36,541 nt of DNA from JACTUC01 sp964477685 (lineage in GTDB: Archaea; Thermoproteota; Methanomethylicia; Methanomethylicales; Methanomethylicaceae): the NCBI GenBank assembly GCA_964477685.1, contig CAYZHK010000005.1, positions 1 through 36,541 of the forward strand, given 5' to 3'. Position 1 is the stretch's first letter. Every line of letters starts with the position of its first letter. The notes under the pieces were generated by a model. The model ran no database searches. It was not told the DNA's origin and worked only from the letters and a program-made list of their open reading frames with translations. The position numbers were made by a program, and so were the translations under genes. Of the stretch, positions 1-8,791 are shown in pieces.

Positions 1-51
1 CTGGCGGACGAGAGGACCCTCCACCCCACTCCCTGGAAGCTCAAGTGGTAA
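1..51 (+). CDS. C-terminal end of an unidentified protein (partial)
   Basis: The frame starting at base 1 is open for sixteen codons and ends at TAA (49-51). The peptide ends in HPTPWKLKW, and its codons favour G/C in third position like the genes around it. It is probably the tail of a gene that begins before the window. The fragment is too short to assign a family. An AT-rich spacer of about 90 bases separates it from the next gene. Confidence 0.4.
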   Translation: MADERTLHPTPWKLKW

Positions 52-141
52 CTGTTGAACAATAAATGATTTATATGATATGCATAAGAAATCATTATCA
101 AGTGAAGTGGGCCTGCTAAAATGGTGATTCTGGAGGAGTCG

Positions 142-1074
142 ATGTCGATAGACGACCGCTGGGTACCGAAGCCCAGGGTCTCTGTCCTCGCCTGCATCCC
201 CGCCTACAACGCCGAGGCCACCATCGCCAAGGTCTTGGTCAAGGCGAGGGACCGGGTCAGCAGGATGATCGTCTGCGACGACTACTCCCCAGACATGACC
301 TCCCAGATAGCATCCGCCTTTGGGGCCATCGTCCTCAAGCACGACGCCAGCATGGGCTACAACGCCACCCTGGTCACCCTCCTGGACTTCGCCCGGGGGA
401 CCGACGCCGACATCATAGTCACCCTGGACGCCGACGGCTCCCACGACCCGGCCGACATCACCCGCATAATAGAGCCTATCAGCAGCGGGAACGCCGACAT
501 CGTCATCGGCTCCAGGTTCGTGGAGGACGACAGCGCCCCCCTGGACCTGGTGGACGAGAGGCCGAGGAGGAACTCCGCCAACGGGAAGGTGAAGGACCCG
601 GCCTCGGGCTTCCGCGCCTACAGCAGGAAGGCCCTCAAGCTCATACTGCCCATCGAGAGGGACGCCCTCATCAAGACCAAGATCCTCGAGAAGGCCAAGG
701 GCGCCAACCTGAGGGTTGTGGAGGTCCCCATAGAGATGGGGGCCAAGACCGAGGCCCCAGCCCCGCAGGCCCCGCTGGCGAAGGTCAGCACGGCCGTGGA
801 GAAGAAATCAGAATCCAGGGTCGAGGCCCTGAGGAACTATGCCATGGAGCACTCCCTCCTGGTCTTCGGCACCCCCGGGCTGGTCATCTTGGTAATCGGG
901 ACCGCCTTCGGGCTGCTGGCCGCCCAGGCCTACCTCCGGGGCATCACATCGATACCGCTCATCGTGATGGGGGCAGGGGGCATCTTCCTGGCCTTCCTCC
1001 TGCTGGCGATCATGTTGATCATCTGGGTGGTCGGGGGCGCCATGAAGGCGAGGCAGGCCCCCCCGCCCGAGTGA
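142..1074 (+). CDS. Family 2 glycosyltransferase with two C-terminal membrane segments (DPM1/DPG synthase-like)
   Basis: A membrane-bound transferase that probably moves a sugar from a nucleotide sugar to a lipid (polyprenyl-phosphate) carrier. Visible: the GT-A start ACIPAYNAEATI, the CDDYSPD segment, a DADG metal/nucleotide motif near residues 96-99, SGFRAYSR near 160, and two hydrophobic segments at about 235-263 and 267-300. This layout matches archaeal dolichol-phosphate sugar synthases. An ATG also exists at 121, but GGAGG at 132-136 lies six bases before the ATG at 142, so I prefer 142. A TATA-like TTATATGA lies at 71-78. It ends ten bases before a convergent gene. The family is secure; the donor sugar and acceptor are not visible. 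Confidence 0.85.
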   Translation: MSIDDRWVPKPRVSVLACIPAYNAEATIAKVLVKARDRVSRMIVCDDYSPDMTSQIASAFGAIVLKHDASMGYNATLVTLLDFARGTDADIIVTLDADGSHDPADITRIIEPISSGNADIVIGSRFVEDDSAPLDLVDERPRRNSANGKVKDPASGFRAYSRKALKLILPIERDALIKTKILEKAKGANLRVVEVPIEMGAKTEAPAPQAPLAKVSTAVEKKSESRVEALRNYAMEHSLLVFGTPGLVILVIGTAFGLLAAQAYLRGITSIPLIVMGAGGIFLAFLLLAIMLIIWVVGGAMKARQAPPPE

Positions 1075-1084
1075 CCTACGCCCT

Positions 1085-2191
1085 TCAGCCCTTCCAGTCA
1101 TAGAACTCTATGCCGGCGAGCGCCCCTTCAACCACGAAGCAGCAGAAGAGGCGCCCCTCCGGCTCCAGCTCCACCGCCGTCCACTCCGCCCCCCTGTAGA
1201 TGATGCCCACCGAGCCGGCGACCCTCTTCCCGGGTGGGAGGGGGTTGCAGGAGATCCCATGGGACGCCTCAGTCATCCCATACGCCTCTATCACGGGCAC
1301 CCGGAGGGTGTCCTCAAGTTCGCTGATGACCCGGACCGGCAGTGCCGAGGAGGCCGACCTGATGAACCTCAGTTGGCTCTTTGCCATGAATGAGGGGTTC
1401 TCCTTGGCGGCCTCGAGTATCGCGATGTGCATGGTGGGGACAGCAGAATACCAGGTCGGGCTCAGCCCTTCGACCCAAGACAGGATCCTTTCGGGGTCAA
1501 ATGCCGGCGCGCAGACAATGCTGCTGCCCGCTGCCAGCGAGGTGAGGACCATCATCTGGCCATGGACATGGAAGAGCTGGAGAAAGTTGATGCCCCGGTC
1601 CGTCGGCGTCAGCCGGAGCCTCTCCGCTATGACCTCAATGGAGTGGGCGACGATGGCATTGGTCAAGGCCACGAGCTTGGGCCTGGAGGTGGTGCCGGAC
1701 GTGTGCATCATGAACGCCACATCATCACTGCCTGCCCAAACGGGCTCGGCCGAGGGCTTACTTTCCTGTCCCTTCAGCCTGAAGGCGCCGACCTCGGACT
1801 CAACGCCCTCCAGCTCAACCAGCTCTATCCCCATTCGCGAGGCCACCTCTTTGGCCGGGCTGCCGAATCCCGAGGGTGTCAGTATGCATTTCGCTCCGAC
1901 ACCGGCGAGATGCCATTCAAGCTCTGCTCCCCTGTATCCGGGGTTCAGCGGCACGCAGGTGAAACCAGACGCGACGGTGAGCAGCGCCATCGCCATCATG
2001 GGGCCGTTGGGCATAATGAGCGCGATCCTGTCATTCGGCCTGAACCCTGCGGCGTTCAGCGCCTGGACATTCGAGCCTACATTCTCCCGGAGGCGCCCGT
2101 AGCTGAGCTCCCTCCCCTGCACGTCGACAAGGGCAGTGGACGACGGATCCTGCCCTCCAAAGACAATGAAGCCGTTTATTGTCCCAACCAA
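1085..2191 (-). CDS. AMP-binding (ANL superfamily) acyl-CoA ligase-like protein lacking the C-terminal domain
   Basis: Resembles the large N-terminal domain of adenylate-forming ligases, which activate a carboxylic acid with ATP and then load it on CoA. The ATP-loop motif HTSGTTSRPK lies at residues 163-172, and the adenylate-binding motif YGMTEAS at 304-310. The SGTTSRPK form and the FHVHG segment recall oxalate/short-acid CoA ligases. The family is normally about 500 residues. This protein stops at 368, soon after GSVG, so the mobile C-terminal domain with the catalytic lysine is absent. The start is TTG. It is convergent with the upstream glycosyltransferase and divergent from the next gene. 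It is probably a decayed gene, although a single-domain protein cannot be ruled out. Confidence 0.75.
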   Translation of the reverse strand: MVGTINGFIVFGGQDPSSTALVDVQGRELSYGRLRENVGSNVQALNAAGFRPNDRIALIMPNGPMMAMALLTVASGFTCVPLNPGYRGAELEWHLAGVGAKCILTPSGFGSPAKEVASRMGIELVELEGVESEVGAFRLKGQESKPSAEPVWAGSDDVAFMMHTSGTTSRPKLVALTNAIVAHSIEVIAERLRLTPTDRGINFLQLFHVHGQMMVLTSLAAGSSIVCAPAFDPERILSWVEGLSPTWYSAVPTMHIAILEAAKENPSFMAKSQLRFIRSASSALPVRVISELEDTLRVPVIEAYGMTEASHGISCNPLPPGKRVAGSVGIIYRGAEWTAVELEPEGRLFCCFVVEGALAGIEFYDWKG

Positions 2192-2310
2192 GCAATGACC
2201 CCCCGACTCGTCACAGGAGTAACGCCACTTTCATCTATACATGCCCTCCGATTTGATATAATTTTACTGAAGCAGTATTATTACCCCCCTTGGAAAGAGA
2301 ATGAGGTGAT

Positions 2311-3429
2311 ATGAAGATTGCCATCGCCCACTACTACTGGGACTACCCGGAATCGGAGCACGGCCTGCCATCGGCGCTGGTGAGGAGGGGGAACCAGGTC
2401 ATACTGACCGTCTGGTGCGGGGATGGCGGCGCCGGCAGGACGTACGAGACCAACGGCTTCCGGGTCCACCTTCTGCCCGGCTTCAACGTCGTCTCGGGGC
2501 TGGGCATCCTCAACCTAAAGAACCCCTACGTCTCTGGGATAGGCAGGATCTATGATGCCTTCTCTCCGGATATCATCGACTGCCAGTCCCACCTCTTCGT
2601 CACCACCTTGGAATCCCTCCGCGAGGCCAAGAAGCGGGGACTCCCCTCCGTGATCACGGTCAGGGGAGTGATGGCGAAGAGGGACCTCGTCGTCAATTCT
2701 GCCCAGAAGCTCTACCTCTACACCCTGGCATCAAGGGCCTTCAAGGAGGCGACGCTGGTCCGCTGCCTGACTAGGAGTGACGCCGCCGAGGTGGCAAGGT
2801 ACGGCTGCCCCCAGGAGAAGATAAGGGTGATCCCAAACTTCGTGGACACAGAAGCCTTCCGCCCCTCGGGGGAGGAGGGGGACCACATACTCTGGTATGG
2901 CAGGTTTGTGGAGGAGAAGGGCGTTGCCAACCTTGTGGAGGCTGGCCAATCGGTCATCGAGAAGGACCCGTCCGCCTCTTTCATCCTCGCGGGCGATGGC
3001 CCTCTCAGGGACGAGGTCGCCTCAATGGTTGCACAGCGGGGGCTGGCGAAATCATTCTCCATGCCCGGCAAGGTCGACCGCGCTGGGCTGCTGCCCCTCC
3101 TAAGGGAGGCATCGATTGTGGTGCTGCCCTCCCTCAAGGAGGGGATGCCCTTCTCCCTCCTGGAGGCAATGTCCTCTGGGAAGGCAGTGGTGGCATCCGA
3201 CATCCCCGGGATAAACGATGTCGTGGTCGATGGCGAGACGGCCCTCCTGGTTCCGCCGTGTGACCCCAGATCCCTGGCGGGGGCGATGATCTCCCTCCGG
3301 AGGGACCCATCCTTCAGGGAGAGGCTGGGGGCAGCCGCCCGCAGATCAGTCCTGGAAAGGTTCAGCGAAGGCGCAGTGGTGGGCAGGGTAGAGGCCCTCT
3401 ATAAGGAGGCGAGGGGATTGACGAAATGA
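2311..3429 (+). CDS. Family 4 glycosyltransferase (GT-B fold)
   Basis: A cytoplasmic or membrane-associated retaining sugar transferase, likely acting in surface-polysaccharide or glycan assembly. The 372 residues show the two-domain GT-B plan. The C-terminal half carries EEKGVANL near 200, LAGDGPLRDEV near 225, and the donor-binding EGMPFSLLEAMSSGKAVVAS near 277-296, with the two acidic residues expected in the E-x7-E pattern. GAGGTGAT at 2302-2309 sits just before the ATG and matches the archaeal anti-Shine-Dalgarno end. The stop overlaps the next glycosyltransferase by four bases (ATGA), so the two are co-translated. Sugar specificity is unknown. Confidence 0.9.
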   Translation: MKIAIAHYYWDYPESEHGLPSALVRRGNQVILTVWCGDGGAGRTYETNGFRVHLLPGFNVVSGLGILNLKNPYVSGIGRIYDAFSPDIIDCQSHLFVTTLESLREAKKRGLPSVITVRGVMAKRDLVVNSAQKLYLYTLASRAFKEATLVRCLTRSDAAEVARYGCPQEKIRVIPNFVDTEAFRPSGEEGDHILWYGRFVEEKGVANLVEAGQSVIEKDPSASFILAGDGPLRDEVASMVAQRGLAKSFSMPGKVDRAGLLPLLREASIVVLPSLKEGMPFSLLEAMSSGKAVVASDIPGINDVVVDGETALLVPPCDPRSLAGAMISLRRDPSFRERLGAAARRSVLERFSEGAVVGRVEALYKEARGLTK

Positions 3430-4295
3430 CCCTCAGGATCTCTGCCATAATCCCCACCTACCAGAGGGCCCATGACCTGGAGGATTACCTCTTCCCTTCC
3501 CTGGAGAAACAGGCCCCTCCGCTGGCGGAGGTGCTAGTCGTTGACGACACAGAGGGGGAAGAGGTGAAGAGCGTCTGCCAGCTATGGCGGGAGCGCTTTG
3601 CTGCCGTCGGATCACCCCTCCGCTACGTTGCCAACCCTCCCCCCCGGTCTGCGGCCAGGGCCCGCAACCTGGGCGCATCCATGTCCATCGGCGACGTCCT
3701 GCTCTTTCTGGACTCGGACATCGAGCTCGAGCCAGGCTACCTCAGGGCCATGGCCTCCCTCCTCGAGGGGCAGGGCGACATCGCCGGGGCCCAGGGCTTC
3801 ATCACCAACTGGGGCGAGGAACCGTTGGCCAAGAGGTTCATGGAGGGCTACGGAGGGCCGGGTTCGCTTAAGCACAGGGTGGCAGCCACCCTCGCCAGGT
3901 CGCTGCTGGGGGCTATGGTTCCATCAAGGAACAGCTGCCGGCTCTTTGAATACCCGGTCATCCTTGAGTCACCGATAGATTGCGAGTGGCTTTCAGGGTC
4001 AAACCTTTCCATCCGGAGGGCGGCCTTTGAAGCGACCCGGTTCGAGACGGATCTGGAAGGCTACAGCCTGGGGGAGGACGTCCTGCTCAGCCGCAGGGTC
4101 AGGGCCCTTGGGAGGCTCTCCATAACGCCCGACGCCCGCTGCCGCCACCACTGGTCGCCATCGGGGAGCCCCCAGAGGACCCTGCTGGGGGAGAAGGAGG
4201 CGATCTTCTTCCGCCGCCTCCTTGGCTTCAGGGGCCGCATAATACTGCTGAACCGGCGCATATTCTTCAGAACATTGGGCTACTCCAACCGCTGA
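3426..4295 (+). CDS. Family 2 glycosyltransferase
   Basis: A 289-residue GT-A transferase probably adding a sugar to a growing glycan. Visible: the N-terminal SAIIPTYQRAHDL, VVDDTEG, the DSD metal-binding motif near residues 96-98, and GEDVLLSRRV near 216, where the acidic pair is the likely catalytic base region. There is no clear membrane helix. It starts inside the last four bases of the preceding GT4 gene, which argues for a two-gene unit. The acceptor is not identifiable. Confidence 0.88.
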   Translation: MTLRISAIIPTYQRAHDLEDYLFPSLEKQAPPLAEVLVVDDTEGEEVKSVCQLWRERFAAVGSPLRYVANPPPRSAARARNLGASMSIGDVLLFLDSDIELEPGYLRAMASLLEGQGDIAGAQGFITNWGEEPLAKRFMEGYGGPGSLKHRVAATLARSLLGAMVPSRNSCRLFEYPVILESPIDCEWLSGSNLSIRRAAFEATRFETDLEGYSLGEDVLLSRRVRALGRLSITPDARCRHHWSPSGSPQRTLLGEKEAIFFRRLLGFRGRIILLNRRIFFRTLGYSNR

Positions 4296-4350
4296 TTGAT
4301 GGGCTGATAGAATAGATTTTTAACACCCCAAGCCACTACTTCTCTCCATT

Positions 4351-7300
4351 ATGCAGAATCCGCTCCAAGGCATGCTCCCCAAGAGGTATTCAGCCCTAGC
4401 CGAGCTGGCTCTGATTGTCGGCATGGCTGCCACCCTCGCTGTCCCCTCCGCCTTGGACAACATCAGGCCATGGTACGAGATCTCCATCGCCCTCTACATC
4501 CGGGCCGCCTTCTGGATCATGGGCCTGGTTGCCCTGCCCGGCCTCTATGCCTTCAGGATCGGCGGGTTACTGAGGAACCAGAACGCCATCATAAGATTCA
4601 CCCTCTCGTCAATCCTCTCATTTGCCCTTGTGGGCACAGTCACCATGGTCTACTATTCCATAGCTGGCACCCTCTCCTACCTCCCATTCATATTCCTGGC
4701 AATGGTTGCCGGGCTGGCCCTCCTCTCGTGGCGCCTGAGGGGTCTGCCTGCGCCATCGCTGCCAAAGCGGCTCACAAAGAGCCAGATCCTCCTCCTCGTG
4801 GCCGCCGTCGCCACCATCGCCGTCGCCGTGGTCGTCCAGTCCAACTGGCGGTACCTGATCTATACGGACTTCTGGACGAGCCTCTACTCCGGGATCAAAA
4901 TCGCCTTCGGCAGGGACGTCTACTCCGCCTACCTCCAGACCGAATACCCCGTGGCCTATGGGTACATCATTGCGGGCATCTCCGCGGCCGCCGGAACGCC
5001 GATAGTCAACACCCAGGCGCTGATGCTCCCCCTCATCGCCCTCAATGCCCTCGTCTTCTACACCCTTGTCAGGGCGCTCTTTGGCCTCAGCGAGAGGGTT
5101 GCCGCGCTGGGATCACTGATCTATGTCTTCGGCGGAGGGTTGGGGTGGGTCTTCAATCTTATCTCTCGCGGGGTCATACCCTTCATCCCCCTCAGCGGCA
5201 TGTTGAAGGACATGTACTTCTTCCCCCCGTTTTGGGACCAGATAGCCTTCCAGTACAAGCTCCTTGCCCTACTCCTCGCCCTCTCCTCGCTCGTGCTCTT
5301 CTCACTAAGCCTCAGGACCGACCAGAAGGAGGGGAGGAGATGGGCTGTGCTGAGCGTGCTGAGCGCCCTCCTCTTCGTCTGGGCCTTCCTCATCCATATG
5401 CTGCCGGGATTCCTTGCCCCCCTCTTCGTTGCGGTGGCGCTCTTCAGCGGTCAGAGGGGCCTGAAACTGAAGTCCCTGGTTGTGCTCATTGTCTCAGGTT
5501 TCGCCCTTCTGCTGGCATGCGATCTGCTAATGGGCGGCATCTATGTCTCGCTGATTCTGGACAAGGTGCCCTCCCTCATGTCTGGGCTCAGCACAAACCA
5601 GCTCATTGTTCTGGGGGCGGTTTCCATAGGCGGGGCGGCGCTCCTTACCGTGGGCTACTATGGCTACATCTACTGGCGGAGTCGCCAGAGGACAGTGCCA
5701 GAGGCAACGGAAGGGGCGAGGGAAGAAGCCCCGGCGGGAACCATACCGCATTCCCGCCCGCCCATCCTCAAAACCATCATCGTGGCAGCCTTGGCCTGCC
5801 TCTACATCGTCGGCGTCTTCTTCGTGCCGCTGACCACCTTTGCCCTCGACATACAGGCCCCCTTCCCCTGGTACTCCTTCGCGACGCGGTACGGCTTCCT
5901 TGGCGCCCTTGCCCTCGTCGGGCTCGCGACATCGAAGTGGAACTCAAGCTGGATGAAGATCGTGGCATTCTGGTCCGCACTGGCCATCATCCTCGGCAGC
6001 GTCTGGTGGGGTGAACGCCTCAATGCCTTCCTCTTCCCAGTCGTCTCCCTGCTGGCCGCGGTGGGGACCATAAATATCCTTAGGAGGGCTTACCCCCACC
6101 TCCTCGAACTCCGCTCGAAGGCGAACCTGAGCGGCTTCAAGTGGCTCGGTGCCTCGGCGGCGGTGATCGCTCTCATCGGCCTCTCCTTCGGCTCACTGGC
6201 TGTGGGCGTCTACTGGCATGCCACACTGGCGGAGCAGACCAGCGATGGCATGGCTGCCACACTCAACTGGATAGGAGACAATGTCCCCGAGGGAGACAAG
6301 GTTATAGTCGACACCTCGGTGCACCCGGAACTCTTCGGGGTCCTCCACCTGACTGACCACGGAATACTCGACAGCGCGACTGCAGCGACCACGATGGGTG
6401 ACAACATCTTCGAGCAGATGGCCTACCTTGAGAATGAAAGCGTGGGGTGGGTGATGGTGAACGACTCCCTGCCGGCCCTCAGCGGGACAACAGACCTGGT
6501 CCAGGGCTTCCAGCACTACGGGGACATGGAGTTCGAATCTGGCCAGTTCAGCGTCAGGAGCATACCCCAGCTCAATGCGCCGTCGGCAGTGGGGGACATC
6601 GCGGTAGTGAACAAGGGATATCTTGGCCTCTCCCAGCTCGAAAACACCTTCGTCTGGGCAGATGACCGCATGAGCGACTGGATAATGAAGAACGGCCAGT
6701 TCTACACTGACGGAGAGGTGATGACGATGGAATGGAACAGCACAGCTGACAACCAGACCGGCCCCTGGGCATATGTGGACATCCCCCAGTTCTCCGCATC
6801 AGCATACCCCTGGCTCATCATTCACTACCGGAACACAGCCGAGACGACTGCGACAAACGCGACCATCACCCAGTATGCCCGGGTCGGCCTGAGTTCGAGC
6901 AATGCCTCCACGATAGCCGCCCCGCTCCCGATCTCATCCGAGTACAGGCTTGTCTACCTGAGGCTCCCGTCGAACTTGAACGTCAACCGGGCCATCTTCC
7001 AGATAGCCAACACCAGCAGCCTCAATGGCACAGTGGGGCTCGAGATCGACTTCATCGGCTTCTCGAAATCAGCACCGGTCTATTCGACAGCCAACCCATA
7101 CTTCCTCTCTGCCGTCCTGCCGGCTCTGTGGCCTGCCAACTATACGGTTTACAATGACTTCAATGTGGGCAGCGAGTCGATCCTCGTCACGACGTACCAC
7201 AGCAGCATAAATGAGGAAGTCGCGCCTCTCCAGAACGTGACCACCGTCATCCTGTTCAACAACGCCCTCTTCAAACCCTCCTGGGGCGAGGGCTGGACCC

Positions 7301-7428
7301 CCCTCTCCAGCGGAGTGCTGTCGGGGACGTACCAGGGGAAGCGCTACATAATGGTCAGTGCTGGCGCGGAGGAGATAGTCGGCCACCTCTCCGAATTCTC
7401 CGGCCGGCTCTATGCCGACATCGGTTAG
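4351..7428 (+). CDS. Large polytopic membrane protein with exterior C-terminal domain, possible GT-C-type glycosyltransferase
   Basis: 1025 residues. Roughly the first 620 hold about a dozen hydrophobic helices. The rest is hydrophilic and beta-rich in appearance. Potential N-glycosylation sequons (NES, NDS, NST, NQT, NAT, NAS, NTS, NGT, NYT, NVT) are concentrated in this C-terminal part, which suggests it faces outward and is glycosylated. After the first few helices comes a loop with YTDFWTSLYSG, where GT-C enzymes keep their catalytic acids. The last helix is preceded by WWGERLNAF. The STT3/AglB signature WWDxG is absent, so it is not the usual oligosaccharyltransferase. A T-rich TATA-like element (about 4315-4324) lies close to the ATG, so the transcript may be leaderless. 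Its glycosyltransferase neighbours support a role in lipid-linked sugar transfer, but this is inference. Confidence 0.6.
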   Translation: MQNPLQGMLPKRYSALAELALIVGMAATLAVPSALDNIRPWYEISIALYIRAAFWIMGLVALPGLYAFRIGGLLRNQNAIIRFTLSSILSFALVGTVTMVYYSIAGTLSYLPFIFLAMVAGLALLSWRLRGLPAPSLPKRLTKSQILLLVAAVATIAVAVVVQSNWRYLIYTDFWTSLYSGIKIAFGRDVYSAYLQTEYPVAYGYIIAGISAAAGTPIVNTQALMLPLIALNALVFYTLVRALFGLSERVAALGSLIYVFGGGLGWVFNLISRGVIPFIPLSGMLKDMYFFPPFWDQIAFQYKLLALLLALSSLVLFSLSLRTDQKEGRRWAVLSVLSALLFVWAFLIHMLPGFLAPLFVAVALFSGQRGLKLKSLVVLIVSGFALLLACDLLMGGIYVSLILDKVPSLMSGLSTNQLIVLGAVSIGGAALLTVGYYGYIYWRSRQRTVPEATEGAREEAPAGTIPHSRPPILKTIIVAALACLYIVGVFFVPLTTFALDIQAPFPWYSFATRYGFLGALALVGLATSKWNSSWMKIVAFWSALAIILGSVWWGERLNAFLFPVVSLLAAVGTINILRRAYPHLLELRSKANLSGFKWLGASAAVIALIGLSFGSLAVGVYWHATLAEQTSDGMAATLNWIGDNVPEGDKVIVDTSVHPELFGVLHLTDHGILDSATAATTMGDNIFEQMAYLENESVGWVMVNDSLPALSGTTDLVQGFQHYGDMEFESGQFSVRSIPQLNAPSAVGDIAVVNKGYLGLSQLENTFVWADDRMSDWIMKNGQFYTDGEVMTMEWNSTADNQTGPWAYVDIPQFSASAYPWLIIHYRNTAETTATNATITQYARVGLSSSNASTIAAPLPISSEYRLVYLRLPSNLNVNRAIFQIANTSSLNGTVGLEIDFIGFSKSAPVYSTANPYFLSAVLPALWPANYTVYNDFNVGSESILVTTYHSSINEEVAPLQNVTTVILFNNALFKPSWGEGWTPLSSGVLSGTYQGKRYIMVSAGAEEIVGHLSEFSGRLYADIG

Positions 7429-7523
7429 CTTCCTCTTGGCGTCCGGCCAAACCCCACCCCGCAAAAAGGATTTATCCACCAGAGCCCCTCGTGGTTGTAG
7501 GTGCCATCACCGGCGGGCAGGCT

Positions 7524-8603
7524 ATGACCGCATCCAACCAGCCGCACGGATCCAGTGACGACCGTGGGGGGAGACCCACCAAGGGCCAGCCGAGGGCGAC
7601 CATCCTCTGGCTCAATTTCAACAGCATGAAGAACATCTCCCTCATATTCCGCTCTCTGGACTCCCTGCTGGAGCAGGAGTATCAGGATTTTGAGATATTG
7701 ATCATCGACAACGCCTCGGACGACGGCAGCTGGGACGCGGTAAAGCAGCACCTGGGGCCGGGGCCCGGGGCCGGACCCCCCTTGAGGTTCCTGGAGACGG
7801 AGAGGAACCTTGGCTACACCGGCGGCTTCGACTATGGCTACCGCCACAGGGACCCCTCCTCCCGGTACGTGGCTGTCATCAGCGACGACGCCATCCTCTC
7901 GAGGGACTTCCTGGCGGCTCTGGTGGATGCGATGGAGAAGGACCCCAGCATTGGCGCGGCCCAGGGCATCGTGACAACCATGGACGGGAGCAGGGTCGAC
8001 AGCGCGGGGGTCCTGGTCGACAGGTTCATGATACCCCACCACGTGATGAGGGGGGAGGCGGTCCGGAGCCAAGGGGAGCCGATGGCGGTCTCCTTCGTTG
8101 AGGGGACATGCCCAGTCTACCGGGTCGAGGCCCTCAGGAAGGTGATGGGCTCCCACCTCTTCTACCCCGAAGGCTTCTTCCAGTACCTCGAGGACAACCT
8201 CAATGGCCTCCTCCTCTGGACCTCGGGCTACAGGTGCCTGACGCTCCCCCGGGTGGTGGCAAGGCACAAGCGGGAGGCGGGCGGGGGAGGGCTGCTCAGG
8301 ACCTACTGCCTCTGGAGGAACCGGACTGCCCTGGTGAGGATCACCGACAGCCGCTACAAGCTCCTCGAGTATGTCTTCGCCTTCTCCTCCATGGTCTACC
8401 TCCTGGCGTCCGGCCAGGAAGGGAAGGCCAGGGTCCTCGTGAAGGGGGCATACGACGGCCACGGCCTGGCTGGGAGGCTGCGCAAACGCGGCTTCAGGAT
8501 ATCCCTGGCAAAGGTGCCCATGTACCGCCTGGGCCCGGAATACATGGCCCTGCTGGTCTCCAAGAGCAGGGGAAGGGGGCGCCTCGACGAGATGGACCTC
8601 TGA
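7524..8603 (+). CDS. Family 2 glycosyltransferase (rhamnosyltransferase-like)
   Basis: A GT-A transferase with WLNFNSMKNI at the start of the fold, IIDNASDDGS, ERNLGYTGGFDYGYR, a SDDAIL metal motif near residue 119, FVEGTCPVYR, and FFQYLEDNLNG, where the ED pair matches the catalytic site of rhamnosyltransferase-like GT2 proteins. The frame could open at GTG 7491, but a TATA-like GATTTAT near 7469-7475 places transcription start around 7496-7500. I therefore choose ATG 7524, which leaves a poorly conserved basic N-terminus of about 25 residues. It ends just before a tRNA gene on the other strand. Confidence 0.85.
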   Translation: MTASNQPHGSSDDRGGRPTKGQPRATILWLNFNSMKNISLIFRSLDSLLEQEYQDFEILIIDNASDDGSWDAVKQHLGPGPGAGPPLRFLETERNLGYTGGFDYGYRHRDPSSRYVAVISDDAILSRDFLAALVDAMEKDPSIGAAQGIVTTMDGSRVDSAGVLVDRFMIPHHVMRGEAVRSQGEPMAVSFVEGTCPVYRVEALRKVMGSHLFYPEGFFQYLEDNLNGLLLWTSGYRCLTLPRVVARHKREAGGGGLLRTYCLWRNRTALVRITDSRYKLLEYVFAFSSMVYLLASGQEGKARVLVKGAYDGHGLAGRLRKRGFRISLAKVPMYRLGPEYMALLVSKSRGRGRLDEMDL

Positions 8604-8612
8604 GAAGGCAGA

Positions 8613-8690
8613 TGGCGCTCTGGCCGGGATTTGAACCCGGGTCACTGGCTCGACAGGCCAATATACTGGACCGAGCTATACTACCAGAGC
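8613..8690 (-). tRNA. tRNA-Asp (GTC), no intron
   Basis: Read on the minus strand. The acceptor strand GCTCTGG pairs with CCAGAGC (8617-8623), followed by discriminator G and an encoded CCA (8613-8615). The anticodon loop CTGTCGA is closed by TTGGC/GCCAG and presents GTC. The T arm is CCGGG-TTCAAAT-CCCGG. No extra bases are inserted, unlike the other two tRNAs in this window. Its TATA box lies about 29 bases upstream. Confidence 0.95.
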
Positions 8691-8713
8691 ACCGCAATCC
8701 AAGTTTTTCCCGT

Positions 8714-8723
8714 TTTATTTAAA
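8714..8723 (-). promoter_or_regulatory. TATA box of tRNA-Asp
   Basis: TTTAAATAAA on the minus strand, centred about 29 bases before the tRNA 5' end. This is normal archaeal TATA spacing. Confidence 0.6.
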
Positions 8724-8747
8724 CCTTTCATACCTTGGGGCAACCAA

Positions 8748-8755
8748 GATATATT
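8748..8755 (+). promoter_or_regulatory. TATA box of the HtrA-like protease gene
   Basis: AGATATAT, centred about 26 bases before the expected start of transcription. It implies a short leader holding GAGGT (8780-8784) and the GTG start at 8792. It rules out the earlier TTG at 8735 as start. Confidence 0.55.
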
Positions 8756-8791
8756 ACTCCAAAGAGCAATCACTTCACTGAGGTTCATGCC

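Noticed and set aside
4351..7428. Oligosaccharyltransferase AglB/STT3
   Set aside because: The topology is similar, but no WWDxG motif was found. The nearest string is WWGER, in a different context.
7425..8645. 406-codon minus-strand frame over the GT2 gene
   Set aside because: It runs through the tRNA-Asp gene and the GT2 gene, is Pro/His/Gly-rich with no recognisable fold, and is a composition shadow.
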